A stretch of DNA of 64,000 bases from Natronobacterium texcoconense (GTDB lineage: Archaea > Halobacteriota > Halobacteria > Halobacteriales > Natrialbaceae): contig NZ_FNLC01000002.1 in NCBI RefSeq assembly GCF_900104065.1, forward strand, positions 1,160,995 through 1,224,994, read 5' to 3'. This document shows positions 16,866 to 25,192 of the stretch, in pieces (within the stretch, counting starts at the first letter, position 1; each line of letters begins with the position of its first letter). Made by a program: the position numbers and the translations under genes. Below the pieces are notes generated by a model. That model was given only the letters and a program-made list of their open reading frames with translations, ran no database searches and had not been told where the DNA came from.

Positions 16866-17237
16866 TCAGTCGGCGAACAGGTCGCGAGCGACGACAGCCA
16901 GCAACACCAGTCCGATCAGGATCATCGATCCCTGGGCGACGGCGGCGATGGTCGAGTCGACGGCACCGCCGGTCAACAGAGCGAGTACGTCGGGAACGCC
17001 GCGTACGGACCCGAGAACGCCGAGCAGTGCGAGTACTCCGATACCGTAGACGGCGATCCGCTGGCGGTCGGTCTGTCGGCCGACGATTCCGAGGACGGCG
17101 ATGACGACGCCGAAGATGGCCGGGATGAGCGCCGTGACGCTCGCGAAGTCGGACAGTACGTAAGCCACGATGCCGACGACGACGAGAACTGCGCCGAGCA
17201 CGATTCCGAGCGTGGGCGTCGTTTCGGTGGAGTCCAT
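16866..17237 (-). CDS. four-helix membrane protein of unknown function, 123 aa
   Basis: Four clear membrane helices: LGIVLGAVLVVVGIVAYVLS, VTALIPAIFGVVIAVLGIVG, IAVYGIGVLALLGVLGSV and SMILIGLVLLAVVARDLF, connected by short loops with a basic RQTDRQR between helices 2 and 3. No motif of a known transporter. ATG at 17237 (MDSTETTPTLG) is chosen; seven codons upstream are open. Small four-helix proteins of this kind are widespread in haloarchaea. Confidence 0.65.
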   Translation of the reverse strand: MDSTETTPTLGIVLGAVLVVVGIVAYVLSDFASVTALIPAIFGVVIAVLGIVGRQTDRQRIAVYGIGVLALLGVLGSVRGVPDVLALLTGGAVDSTIAAVAQGSMILIGLVLLAVVARDLFAD

Positions 17238-17308
17238 ACGGACCGCTACTGGTAGCACATCCTATACGTTTCCGGTATCGTCGAGAGAAACGTTCGATCC
17301 GGCCGCGA

Positions 17309-18178
17309 TTACTCGTCTCGGAGCTCTTTGACCTTCTCGATGTTCCAGGCGAAGCCGCGGCCGTCCTCCGTCGGCGTCTCGAGCGCAAAGGGCAGATCCC
17401 GCAGGTCTGGGTGGTTGACGATGGCCTTCATGCCGTCCTCGCCGATGTAGCCCTCGCCGATGTGGGCGTGTTCGTCCTTGTGGGTGCCGACGTCGTGTTT
17501 CGAGTCGTTGAGGTGGATGTACTCGAGATACTCGAGGCCGACGACGTCGTCGAACCGCCCGACGGTTTCGTCGACCGCTTCGGGCGTCGTGAGGTCGTTG
17601 CCCGCGACGAGCGTGTGCGCGGTGTCGATACAGATGCCGATGTCCGTCTCCGTGCGGTCGATGATCCCCGCGAGGTGGTCGAACTCGCCGCCGAGTTTGG
17701 TGCCGCTGCCCGCGTCGGACTCGATGAGGATCTGGACGCCCTCCGGTACGTCGAGGTCGTCGATGACGCCTGCGGCGTTGTCGAGACCGCCTTCGACGCC
17801 TGCGCCAGTGTGGGCTCCGAGGTGGACGTTTACGTACGGAACGCCCAGTTTGTCGGCGGCGTCGAGTTCCGCCTGCATGCTCTCTTTGGACTTGCGACGA
17901 AGGTCCTCCTTCGGCGTACAGAGGTTGACAAGGTACGAGGAGTGGATCACCCACGGGCCCTCGAGTTTCTCGTCGCTTTCCCCGCGGAACCCGTCGGCAG
18001 CCTCGTCACTGATTTCTGGCTGTTGCCAGACCTGCGGCGAAGTGGTGAAGATCTGTCCGCAGTTGCCGCCGAACGCCCGCTGGCGGTGAACCGCGTTGCG
18101 GATGTCGTCGTACGGCGGCGTTTCGTCGTCCGAAGAGACGCGTGAGCCGGAAATCGACACGTGTGCGCCGACCTTCAT
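17309..18178 (-). CDS. nfo: deoxyribonuclease IV (endonuclease IV, AP endonuclease), 289 aa
   Basis: AP_endonuc_2/Nfo TIM barrel. [11 protein letters not shown] is the canonical start; [28 protein letters not shown] (metal-binding His), [22 protein letters not shown] (Glu) , [16 protein letters not shown] (Asp/His), [25 protein letters not shown] (His-Asp-Lys and H-x-H cluster) and FALETP near the end give the full three-zinc site. The enzyme incises DNA at abasic sites in base-excision repair. Two in-frame ATGs are available (18184, 18178); the second gives the standard N-terminus. Monocistronic. Confidence 0.95.
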   Translation of the reverse strand: MKVGAHVSISGSRVSSDDETPPYDDIRNAVHRQRAFGGNCGQIFTTSPQVWQQPEISDEAADGFRGESDEKLEGPWVIHSSYLVNLCTPKEDLRRKSKESMQAELDAADKLGVPYVNVHLGAHTGAGVEGGLDNAAGVIDDLDVPEGVQILIESDAGSGTKLGGEFDHLAGIIDRTETDIGICIDTAHTLVAGNDLTTPEAVDETVGRFDDVVGLEYLEYIHLNDSKHDVGTHKDEHAHIGEGYIGEDGMKAIVNHPDLRDLPFALETPTEDGRGFAWNIEKVKELRDE

Positions 18179-18235
18179 GGTCATGCGTTCCAGTCAGTAC
18201 CGGTTCGTGATAGATACTTCGGACCGACCCGAGAG

Positions 18236-19078
18236 TTACTGCTCGCCTGCTTCGAGTGCTTCGCGATTTCGAATCCACGAGTCGGCTCCGTACTTCCGAT
18301 CGGCGAGTTCCCCGGCGGCCTCGAGTTCGTCACGTTCCCAGCCGCCTTCGTCGGCGTCACACCAGTCACCGAGCGCGTCACCGATCGTCTCGAACGCCTC
18401 ATCGCGGTCGATTCCGGCCTGTTCGCGGATGCTCGTCACTCGGTCAGCGAACGTCTCCGTCCCGATCGGATCCTCGGGATCGAAGACGCCGACGTGGTGG
18501 TCGGGCTCGAGATCGTAGCTCAGGGAGCCATGTTGGATGACGACGTCGCGCTGTCGGTACTGGGCGTTGCCGCTGATCTTCTGGGCGTCGGCGTCCGCAC
18601 TCGCCGGTGCGACCACGTCGTGGGCCGGGTTGATATCCCGCAGGTAACACGACGGATAGTAGATCGACTCCTGTTTCGCTGCGGCGAAATCCGCGTCGAC
18701 GCCCATGCGGTCGAACGCCTCGAGGATCGGCTCACAGAACAGTGCGTAACAGTCCATCAGGTCGCCAGGCACCTCGTCGGCGGGTGCGACGATAGTATAG
18801 GAGATGTCGGCGTACCGGTCGTGGTAAATCCCGCCGCCACCGGTCTGTCGCCGGGTGACGTCGATTCCCTCGCGGTCGCAGTACTCCCAGTCGACCGACG
18901 CAGCGTCCTGCCGATACCCCAGTGAAAGCGTACTCGGCTCCCAGGAGTAGACCCGGACCGTCCGCAGGTCGTCCTCGAGCGCGCGGCGAGCAGCGACCTC
19001 CTCGAGTGCCATCTGAGTGGCTCCATTCCGGGGGTCGTCCCGGATCAGCCGCCACTCGCGGTCGGCGAGTTCCGTCAT
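18236..19078 (-). CDS. lplA: lipoate-protein ligase A family protein, 280 aa
   Basis: BPL_LplA_LipB fold: VTRRQTGGGGIYHDRYADISYTIV (the R-R-x-T-G-G-G lipoyl-AMP binding loop) at about 83-106 and DAQKISGNAQYRQRDVVIQHGSL with the catalytic Lys in K-I-S-G at about 166. It would attach lipoate (or octanoate) to E2/GcvH proteins such as the 2-oxoacid dehydrogenase complexes and glycine cleavage system. ATG at 19078 gives MTELADREWRLIRDD; nine upstream codons are open. No separate lplB-like gene is next to it; the C-terminal region (DEGGWERDELEAAGELADRKYG) could supply the accessory part. Confidence 0.85.
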   Translation of the reverse strand: MTELADREWRLIRDDPRNGATQMALEEVAARRALEDDLRTVRVYSWEPSTLSLGYRQDAASVDWEYCDREGIDVTRRQTGGGGIYHDRYADISYTIVAPADEVPGDLMDCYALFCEPILEAFDRMGVDADFAAAKQESIYYPSCYLRDINPAHDVVAPASADADAQKISGNAQYRQRDVVIQHGSLSYDLEPDHHVGVFDPEDPIGTETFADRVTSIREQAGIDRDEAFETIGDALGDWCDADEGGWERDELEAAGELADRKYGADSWIRNREALEAGEQ

Positions 19079-19147
19079 GGTACGGCCCACGCGAGCGACG
19101 TGCAAATCGATTCCGATGGGTGCTCGAGGCCCCCGTGACGGCCGCAG

Positions 19148-19582
19148 TCACTGTCCGTTCGTGGTGGTCGTCACGACCGGGACGTCAGCGTTGAGAATGA
19201 TCGATTGAGCGATGCTTCCGAACACGGCCTTTCCGGTCGGGGAACGTTTCCGAGAGCCGACGACGACGTAACGAGCGTCCTGTTCGTTGGCGTACTTGAG
19301 GATAGTCTTTGCAGGCTCCCCGACCAACCCCATCGTTTCCGATTGGACGGTGAGGTCGCCCGCCGCATCCTGTGCCACGTCCGCTGCCGCCTCTCGGACC
19401 TGTTCCATGCTAACCGATTTCCCTGCTTCTTTTTCCGCAGTTCGACCCATATCGAGAAAATCAGAGCGAGTCAGGACGTGGACGACGTGTACGGGATCGT
19501 CGAACGCTGTTGCGATAGTCTCCGCCTCTTCGATGACAGTACTCGCTCGCTCCGATCTGTCGACAGCTGCAACAACTACCAT
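19148..19582 (-). CDS. universal stress protein (UspA family), 144 aa
   Basis: UspA fold starting MVVVAAVDRSERASTVIEEA. ATP-binding pattern near the C-terminus: VVVGSRKRSPTGKAVFGSIAQSII (G-S-x-G/K...G-S), so it likely binds ATP. A second ATG two codons upstream (19588) is possible. The upstream spacer is strikingly AT-rich with TATAAG-like tracts on the minus strand at about 19595-19605. Role: stress-responsive nucleotide-binding protein; specific job unknown. Confidence 0.85.
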   Translation of the reverse strand: MVVVAAVDRSERASTVIEEAETIATAFDDPVHVVHVLTRSDFLDMGRTAEKEAGKSVSMEQVREAAADVAQDAAGDLTVQSETMGLVGEPAKTILKYANEQDARYVVVGSRKRSPTGKAVFGSIAQSIILNADVPVVTTTTNGQ

Positions 19583-19607
19583 GAACATTCATTCTTATAC
19601 AACCATT

Positions 19608-19733
19608 TAGGAATTACTCTATTTTTCTGATTTATATTTTCTCTTATACAAAATTCAGATGCCGTGTATAGGGCTTTGAAGTCGGACTTTAACAGAGAAT
19701 AATCGGCAATCGACTAAGAGAACCGAATTCCTA
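19608..19733. repeat. AT-rich 126-bp segment bounded by 8-bp inverted repeats
   Basis: TAGGAATT (19608-19615) and AATTCCTA (19726-19733) are a perfect inverted repeat at the ends of an unusually AT-rich segment between uspA and the CoA-transferase gene. It holds several TATA-like tracts and no gene. It may be a small MITE-like remnant or simply promoter DNA at the edge of the accessory module. Confidence 0.35.
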
Positions 19734-19811
19734 TTCCCTCATGATAATTATACCTTGATTGATATGGTGTGGTCCGCTCGAGAGGATCAGCGACCGATCC
19801 GAAAACGAGGT

Positions 19812-21017
19812 CTACAGACAGTCGTTTTCGAACAGGGTATCGATCGCATCGTCGTCGTATCCCAGCGCCCGAAGGACGGGCTCGGTGTCCGCACCGAGTT
19901 CGGGCGGATCGCTGGGTTCTACGGGGGAGAACGCCGACGAGCGGAGCGGGAATTTCGGGACAGAGACGTTTTCTCGATCGCCAGTGGCAGTCTCGATTTC
20001 GGTGAGTGCATCGGTTTCACGAAGATGGTCGTCCTCGCAGACTTCCTGGGCGTCCTGGACCGGTGCGACAGGAACGCCCGCGTCACGGAGTCTATCTATG
20101 AGGGTACTGGCGGTATAGTCGTCAATAGCTTCCTGAAGTGTGGAATCGAGCGCCGATTCGTTCTCCCGTCGGTCCGCAAGCGTTGCGAACCGATCTTCGT
20201 GGTGAAGTTCGATCTCGAGGGCCTCACAGAGCTGTTCCCACTGTGCCTGTGACGACGGACCGATGAACACCCACTCGCTGTCGGTCGTTCGATAGACGTT
20301 GTACGGGGCCCAGTTGTTGTGACCGGCACCCAGTGGATCGGGGGCTTCGTTCTCTGTCTGGGCGTAGACCAGCCAGTAATTCATCAGGGTGACCGTGCTC
20401 TCGAACAGCGGTGCGGTAATGTGTTGCCCCTCGCCCGTGTGTTCGCGCTGACGCAGTCCGGCAACGACGCCGAACGCACCGAAGAGAGCAGCGGTCATGT
20501 CCGAGACGCTCGTTCCGGCGCGTGCAGGCGGACTATCCGGGTGGCCTGTAACACTCATGAGCCCGGAGAGCGCCTCTGCAACGGGATCAAGCGCAGGAAG
20601 ATCTTGGTACGGCCCCTCGTTGAATCCCTTGATAGAGCAGTATACGAGTTCTTCGTTCACCTCGCGGAGATCGTCATAGCCGATACCTAGCTTCTCCGGT
20701 GAACCCGGTCGAAGATTCTCGACGAAGACGTCCGCCTCGGCGATGAGGTCCGTGAACGCTTCGTGACCGCCGCTCGTTTTCAGGTCGAGCGTTACCCCCA
20801 GTTTGTTTCGGTTCAGAGCGTTGAATATACTGTTTCCAGCAGCAGAGCTGTCTCGAACGGAGTCACCGCCGCTCGCACGTCGTTCGACCTTGACCACGTC
20901 GGCTCCGAGTTCTGCAAGCAACAGGGTACAGAAGGGGCCGGCTGCAATGTGGCCGAGTTCGACGACGGTAACGTCTTCCAGTGGGCGATCCTCCGGTTGG
21001 GTAGTATCGTGTATCAT
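19812..21017 (-). CDS. class III CoA-transferase (CaiB/BaiF/Frc family), 401 aa
   Basis: Full-length family member. N-terminus PLEDVTVVELGHIAAGPFCTLLLAELGADVVKVE is the classic CoA-binding start; FVENLRPGSPEKLGIGYDDL and LVYCSIKGFNEGPY follow, then ALDPVAEALSGLMSVTG with the catalytic Asp (D in A-L-D-P-V, about 143). C-terminal DAGVPVAPVQDAQEV is also typical. Such enzymes move CoA between carboxylic acids (for example formyl-/oxalate, succinyl-/mesaconate or citramalate). It is the last gene of the tctC-tctB-tctA transcription direction, 91 bp after tctA, so it probably activates the imported acid. Succinate:mesaconate transferases of the methylaspartate cycle belong to the same family, so that is the alternative. 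Confidence 0.85.
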   Translation of the reverse strand: MIHDTTQPEDRPLEDVTVVELGHIAAGPFCTLLLAELGADVVKVERRASGGDSVRDSSAAGNSIFNALNRNKLGVTLDLKTSGGHEAFTDLIAEADVFVENLRPGSPEKLGIGYDDLREVNEELVYCSIKGFNEGPYQDLPALDPVAEALSGLMSVTGHPDSPPARAGTSVSDMTAALFGAFGVVAGLRQREHTGEGQHITAPLFESTVTLMNYWLVYAQTENEAPDPLGAGHNNWAPYNVYRTTDSEWVFIGPSSQAQWEQLCEALEIELHHEDRFATLADRRENESALDSTLQEAIDDYTASTLIDRLRDAGVPVAPVQDAQEVCEDDHLRETDALTEIETATGDRENVSVPKFPLRSSAFSPVEPSDPPELGADTEPVLRALGYDDDAIDTLFENDCL

Positions 21018-21108
21018 GTATTATATTACGTCTCATTGGTTACTTCGCGAGCTATACGGTACGCACTAATTTCGGCATATGAGCGAGAAATAGTGGCTGG
21101 ACGGCCGA

Positions 21109-22602
21109 TCACGCCTCATCACCGTGGCGCTTGACGTACCAGCTCTTGAGAGGCGGGCCGAGGAGAATCAGTGCAACGGCCACGACCAACAAGCGGGACG
21201 GCCAGCTCTCGACGAAGATCCACCACGATCCATCCGACAACTGTAACGATCGGAGGAAGTTCTCCTCTGCAATCGGCCCCAGAACGATTCCGAGGATGAA
21301 AGCGATTACAGAGTAGTCGTGTTTGAACATGTAGTAGCCGACTGCGCCGAGGAGTAAGATCGTCGCGACGTCGAACCAGTTACTCCGGAGCGTGAACCCG
21401 CCTGCAATAGCCAGAACGATGATAACTGGTATCAGATAGTCGGTGTTCACTCGAGTGAGATACTCCGTTTTGGTGATCAGCGCCAGTCCGACTGACAGAA
21501 TGAGGATATTACCGACGAACAGAGCGATAAACACGCTGTACGTGAGGCTGAGTTCGGTCTCGAATAGCTCCGGGCCCGGCTGCAGGCCGTGCATCAGCAG
21601 GCCACCGAGCAGTACGGCGGTCGCACCGGAGCCCGGAATCCCGAACGATAGTGCCGGGATGAGAGAGCCACCGACGGTGCCGTTGTTCGACGCTTCGGCA
21701 GCAATGACGCCAGTAACCTCCCCGTTTCCGAACTTGTCGGATGCGGAAGAGCGCACCGCTTCACCGTACGCGACGAAGTTCGAGACTGCCGCACCGGATC
21801 CCGGGAGTGATCCGATACCCATTCCCAGGAACGCGGATTTCACCAGCGTTACGGGTCGATCGATGACTTCCCGGATACCAGTTCTCACGTCACCGGACGT
21901 GTCGACGTCCGATCGAGCGATCCCGCCGGACTCTCCGACGAGTTTCAACATTTCCGCGATAGCGAACAGTCCCAGGATCGCTGCTACGAAGGAGATCCCG
22001 TCGAATAGGGCGAGAGAACCGCCAGTAAACCGGGTCTCGGAACTCATCGGGGCAATTCCGATCGTCGTCAACAACAGGCCGAACGCGCCAGCAACGAGTC
22101 CCTTTACCATCGAGCCTCGAGCGACGATGGTGATCATCGAGAGGCCGAGAACGGCGACCAGGAAGTACTCCGGCGACCCCATCATGAGCACGATGGTCAC
22201 GATGAGGGGAGAGATGAGGATCAGTAGCGCTATCGTCATGAATCCCGCGAGCGCGGACGCGACAGCCGATGACGAGAGGGCAGTCGCCGCCATCCCCTGT
22301 CGCGACATCGGGTACCCGTCGAACGTGGTCGCTGCAGCGGCTGCAGTACCTGGTACGTTGACGAGAATGGCTGCTATGGAGCCACCGTACATCGACCCGG
22401 AGTAGATACCGACGAGCAGGATGATCGCGTTCGCCCCGCCGAGTGGGATCGTAAGCGGAAGGACGATCGCCATTCCGAGGTTGGGTCCGATCCCCGGGAT
22501 GGCACCGACGAAGATCCCTAGTAGGACACCGACAGCCATCCAACCGATAGTCGGCCAGGAGAACACGATGTGGATCCCCTCGACGAACGCTTCGAACGCC
22601 AT
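21109..22602 (-). CDS. tctA: tripartite tricarboxylate transporter permease TctA, 497 aa
   Basis: Large TTT-family membrane subunit with about 11-12 helices. Family signatures: GAIPGIGPNLGMAIVLPLT near the N-terminus, GSMYGGSIAAILVNVPGTAAAAATTFDGYP (about 61-90), and in the second half EASNNGTVGGSLIPALSFGIPGSGATAVLLGGLLMHG, the repeated P-G-x-x-x-A motif. Start ATG at 22602 lies one base before the tctB stop codon, so it is cotranscribed and coupled. Works with the periplasmic-type binding protein TctC and small subunit TctB in ion-driven uptake of di-/tricarboxylates. Confidence 0.92.
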   Translation of the reverse strand: MAFEAFVEGIHIVFSWPTIGWMAVGVLLGIFVGAIPGIGPNLGMAIVLPLTIPLGGANAIILLVGIYSGSMYGGSIAAILVNVPGTAAAAATTFDGYPMSRQGMAATALSSSAVASALAGFMTIALLILISPLIVTIVLMMGSPEYFLVAVLGLSMITIVARGSMVKGLVAGAFGLLLTTIGIAPMSSETRFTGGSLALFDGISFVAAILGLFAIAEMLKLVGESGGIARSDVDTSGDVRTGIREVIDRPVTLVKSAFLGMGIGSLPGSGAAVSNFVAYGEAVRSSASDKFGNGEVTGVIAAEASNNGTVGGSLIPALSFGIPGSGATAVLLGGLLMHGLQPGPELFETELSLTYSVFIALFVGNILILSVGLALITKTEYLTRVNTDYLIPVIIVLAIAGGFTLRSNWFDVATILLLGAVGYYMFKHDYSVIAFILGIVLGPIAEENFLRSLQLSDGSWWIFVESWPSRLLVVAVALILLGPPLKSWYVKRHGDEA

Positions 22603-22603
22603 C

Positions 22604-23131
22604 TTAGAGCACCCCCCGCGGCAGGAGTAGCCCTCTATCGAGCGGTGCGTTCGCCAACGAGATGAACGCAAAGCAGATCCCGATAGAGACGACGATCAGT
22701 ACTGCAGCGTAGAGCGGTCGCTGGTCGTTCCAGTACGCGTACGCTGCGACGAATATCGGTGTTGCAATCAGTACACTAACGACGTACGCAAGGCCGACGT
22801 AGCCGGTGATCGAACCATAGAGGAATTGACGGCTCGTAAGTAACCGTTCTTCTCCCGCTTCCGTTCGATCCTTCCCGTCGTCTTCACCGGTGGTTTCGAA
22901 TTCCTCTTGGTCGACTAGATCGACTGGTTCGGCCACGACTCGTTGGAGGACCGGCGGCAGGTAGTCCTCGAACGCGATCAACGCAACGCCGACGATGACG
23001 ATGGCGCCGGTCAGCCGCGGGAACAACGTCGCCGATCCCGAATCGAATGTGGCAGTGAGAGCAACGAAAACGACCGCCACAGCGAGAAACACGACGAGAA
23101 GACCGGCTTCAGAACGGGACTGAATAGACAT
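22604..23131 (-). CDS. tctB: tripartite tricarboxylate transporter small subunit TctB, 175 aa
   Basis: Four membrane helices (about 9-28, 36-55, 106-128, 135-160) with an acidic cytoplasmic loop (EFETTGEDDGKDRTEAGEE) between helices 2 and 3. Size and position between tctC and tctA identify the DUF1468/TctB subunit even though this family has little sequence conservation. Its stop is adjacent to the tctA ATG; 12 bp separate it from tctC. Confidence 0.85.
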   Translation of the reverse strand: MSIQSRSEAGLLVVFLAVAVVFVALTATFDSGSATLFPRLTGAIVIVGVALIAFEDYLPPVLQRVVAEPVDLVDQEEFETTGEDDGKDRTEAGEERLLTSRQFLYGSITGYVGLAYVVSVLIATPIFVAAYAYWNDQRPLYAAVLIVVSIGICFAFISLANAPLDRGLLLPRGVL

Positions 23132-23143
23132 ATGAACGAGCTA

Positions 23144-24130
23144 TTAGGAATCGTCTTGAAGGTCGTCGATGTCGACGACGTCTGGAATATCACTCCAAAT
23201 CTGTTCAAGGACGTCGTCGGCTTCTTCCGGCGGACCGTAGGTCATGGTGTTCCCGGTTTCGTCGGCCCACTCCTGTATGGTATCACTTTCGACAGTCGCT
23301 TCGACAGCCTCAGTGAGAGTTTCGAGCTGTTCTTCGGGCGTTCCCGGTGGAACCCACATGGAACGAGTGATCTGGCCAATGAAGTCCATGTTTTCGTATC
23401 CGAGTTCCGTAATGACGGGGGCATCGGGGAAGATTTCACTACCGTTACTGGTCAGCACAGCCAGAACGTCTACTTCGTCGCTCTCGGCAGCAGGCAACGC
23501 GCTACCGTCAGTGTTGAAAGCTGCAGGGATTTCACCGGACGCAACTGCCTGGTTGATCGGGCCACCGCCGGAGTACTCGACGTAGTTCTCCCAGCCCATT
23601 CCGTACTCCTGTTCGAAGAACGCTGCGTTCGGGAGGTAGCTCGCTCCGAGACCGCCGATGTTTCCGAACTCTCCGTCGTTGTATCGATCGATCAAGTCGG
23701 CGACATCGTCGAACTCCTCGTCAGGGTCACCGATGAGGACGATCGCGTTGAGGCCGATCGTGGCGAGCCCCTGCAGGTCCTCCATGTCGAAGTCTGGCGG
23801 ATTGACCATCGCCTGTACGGACGTAGTAAACGGATTGAATTTACCGATAGTGTACCCGTCCGGTTCTTCGCCCAACAACTGACCGATTCCACGCATCGCA
23901 CCGGCCCCCGGGACGTTCTCGATGTGGATGTCCGTCCCGAGTTCTTCGGACAGCGGGTCCGCCATCTGACGAAAGATGTTGTCTGCACCGCCACCTTCGT
24001 CGTAGGGGATAATCGACGTGATCGTATCGGCGGGGTACTCACCGTCACTACCGAGACACCCTGCAAGAGAGGCGGTCAATGCGATACCCGACGTCTTTAC
24101 GACATTTCGGCGTGAAATTCTTCTTGTCAT
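23144..24130 (-). CDS. tctC: TctC-type solute-binding lipoprotein (Bug family), 328 aa
   Basis: ATG at 24130 gives MTRRISRRNVVKTSGIALTASLAGC: a twin-arginine signal (R-R-N-V-V) followed by a lipobox L-A-G-C, so a Tat-exported, lipid-anchored receptor as usual in haloarchaea. Mature part follows the Bug/TctC pattern: IIPYDEGGGADNIFRQMADPL (the first carboxylate-binding loop), ENVPGAGAMRGIGQL, and DFIGQITRSMWVPPGTPEEQLETL near the C-terminus. Ligand not predictable beyond a carboxylate. First gene of the tctCBA-CoA-transferase unit; the divergent HTH-10 regulator starts 235 bp away. Confidence 0.9.
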   Translation of the reverse strand: MTRRISRRNVVKTSGIALTASLAGCLGSDGEYPADTITSIIPYDEGGGADNIFRQMADPLSEELGTDIHIENVPGAGAMRGIGQLLGEEPDGYTIGKFNPFTTSVQAMVNPPDFDMEDLQGLATIGLNAIVLIGDPDEEFDDVADLIDRYNDGEFGNIGGLGASYLPNAAFFEQEYGMGWENYVEYSGGGPINQAVASGEIPAAFNTDGSALPAAESDEVDVLAVLTSNGSEIFPDAPVITELGYENMDFIGQITRSMWVPPGTPEEQLETLTEAVEATVESDTIQEWADETGNTMTYGPPEEADDVLEQIWSDIPDVVDIDDLQDDS

Positions 24131-24280
24131 GGTTACACATGCGATCCGATCATCGATCGACCACGAACTGTAGTGGAGCGGTAACGACTGTCGTACTGGC
24201 ACCAAGCACCCCCCACTGGTTCTTGATGATCGTTAGTCCGGATCACGGATCAGAAATGAGGAGTACGTTGAATATCGTTT

Positions 24281-24340
24281 TAGCCTATATCAGTAGGCTA
24301 TTTATATACCACCATTGTGAATAAACTGACAAAATATTCA
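24281..24340. promoter_or_regulatory. operator-like palindromes between tctC and the HTH-10 regulator
   Basis: Perfect inverted repeat TAGCCTA-TATCAG-TAGGCTA at 24281-24300, directly followed by a TATA-like TTTATATA (24301-24308) for the rightward regulator gene, and a second inverted repeat TGAATA-N11-TATTCA at 24318-24340. The first sits immediately upstream of the core promoter of the regulator and within reach of the tctC promoter, as expected for an autoregulated, substrate-controlled divergent unit. Confidence 0.55.
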
Positions 24341-24365
24341 TAGCGGTTGTACTGTACATCCGATT

Positions 24366-25004
24366 ATGCTCCGAAGCACCGTCCACATAGACCTGAATAC
24401 TGACTACGTACTCAACGAGGTGACCACGTCGATCGGCCATCCGATCACGATTACCCGGGGTGAAGTCCACAGAGATGGAACTCTGACGTTCATCGCCGAA
24501 GTTCCCGACTCGCGTGACGAAATTGCACTCCAGATGGAAGAATCGGACGTCGTCGACCGAGTCGGCACCATCGGTGACAACGGTCTGTTGGTTCGGAAAC
24601 CCTCTAGCGGCGCCACGCCCATAATATGCAAGCACAATGGCATACTGTTCGGGATAAACGTATTCGGCACTAAACGGATAATTGATGTGTTGACGTTTTC
24701 GAGAGCGGACATTCGGCACATGGTACAAGAGTTCGAAGAACTCGGCCAGGTAAATCTCGGAAAAATTACACAGGTGTCCAACAGGCCAGCAGGACTATCA
24801 AAGAGACAACAAGAAATCGTCGAGAAAGCACTTCAGGAAGGATACTACGACTGGCCTCGAGAAACGGACGCCGAAGAGCTCGCGGCGGAATTCGGAATAA
24901 CCCACCCGACGTTGGCAGAACACCTTCGGAAAGCAGAAAAAAAGCTAATCGAGCAGGCACTCCACACGTCTCAGGGCGAAATATTCGAAATTCCGATCGA
25001 ATAA
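24366..25004 (+). CDS. HTH-10 (bacterio-opsin-activator type) transcriptional regulator, 212 aa
   Basis: Residues about 1-140 form the Bat-type N-terminal sensory/scaffold domain without recognised PAS or GAF motifs; residues about 150-205 carry the HTH_10 domain LSKRQQEIVEKALQEGYYDWPRETDAEELAAEFGITHPTLAEHLRKAEKKLI. This family is a haloarchaeal speciality. Position between the divergent tctCBA operon and the DRE-TIM enzyme suggests it controls both, probably in response to the transported acid. A TATA-like box lies at 24301-24308. Confidence 0.85.
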   Translation: MLRSTVHIDLNTDYVLNEVTTSIGHPITITRGEVHRDGTLTFIAEVPDSRDEIALQMEESDVVDRVGTIGDNGLLVRKPSSGATPIICKHNGILFGINVFGTKRIIDVLTFSRADIRHMVQEFEELGQVNLGKITQVSNRPAGLSKRQQEIVEKALQEGYYDWPRETDAEELAAEFGITHPTLAEHLRKAEKKLIEQALHTSQGEIFEIPIE

Positions 25005-25126
25005 GGGGACCGGACTGCCCGTTCCATTTGATTGGTTCTCGAACGAGTAGGTATAAACGACCAACCTGTGATGGCCGAATCTACTTTCGGAAATACCCGT
25101 TTCTCGTCATAAGAGCTGATCTAACG

Positions 25127-25192
25127 ATGAACGCGAAAATACCCCCAGAAGGGAGGCAGATCTGTACTCGAGCGGCTGGGGGAGAAGCATGA
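25127..25192 (+). CDS. possible 21-aa leader peptide overlapping the DRE-TIM gene start
   Basis: ATG at 25127 opens a 21-codon frame (MNAKIPPEGRQ...) whose TGA (25190-25192) overlaps the ATG of the next gene in the form ATGA. This is the geometry of translational coupling. A TATA-like GGTATAAAC at about 25050-25058 would start transcription some 45-50 nt before this ATG. It may be chance; no Leu-rich attenuator pattern is present. Confidence 0.35.
   Translation: MNAKIPPEGRQICTRAAGGEA
25142..25182 (+). promoter_or_regulatory. hairpin sequestering the ribosome-binding site of the DRE-TIM gene
   Basis: CCCCCAG (25142-25148) and CTGGGGG (25176-25182) form a 7-bp GC-rich stem with a 27-base loop. 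The 3' arm is part of the purine-rich GGGGGAG just before the ATG at 25189, so folding would hide the likely Shine-Dalgarno region. Fits control of translation initiation, perhaps opened by ribosomes on the short upstream frame. Confidence 0.4.
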
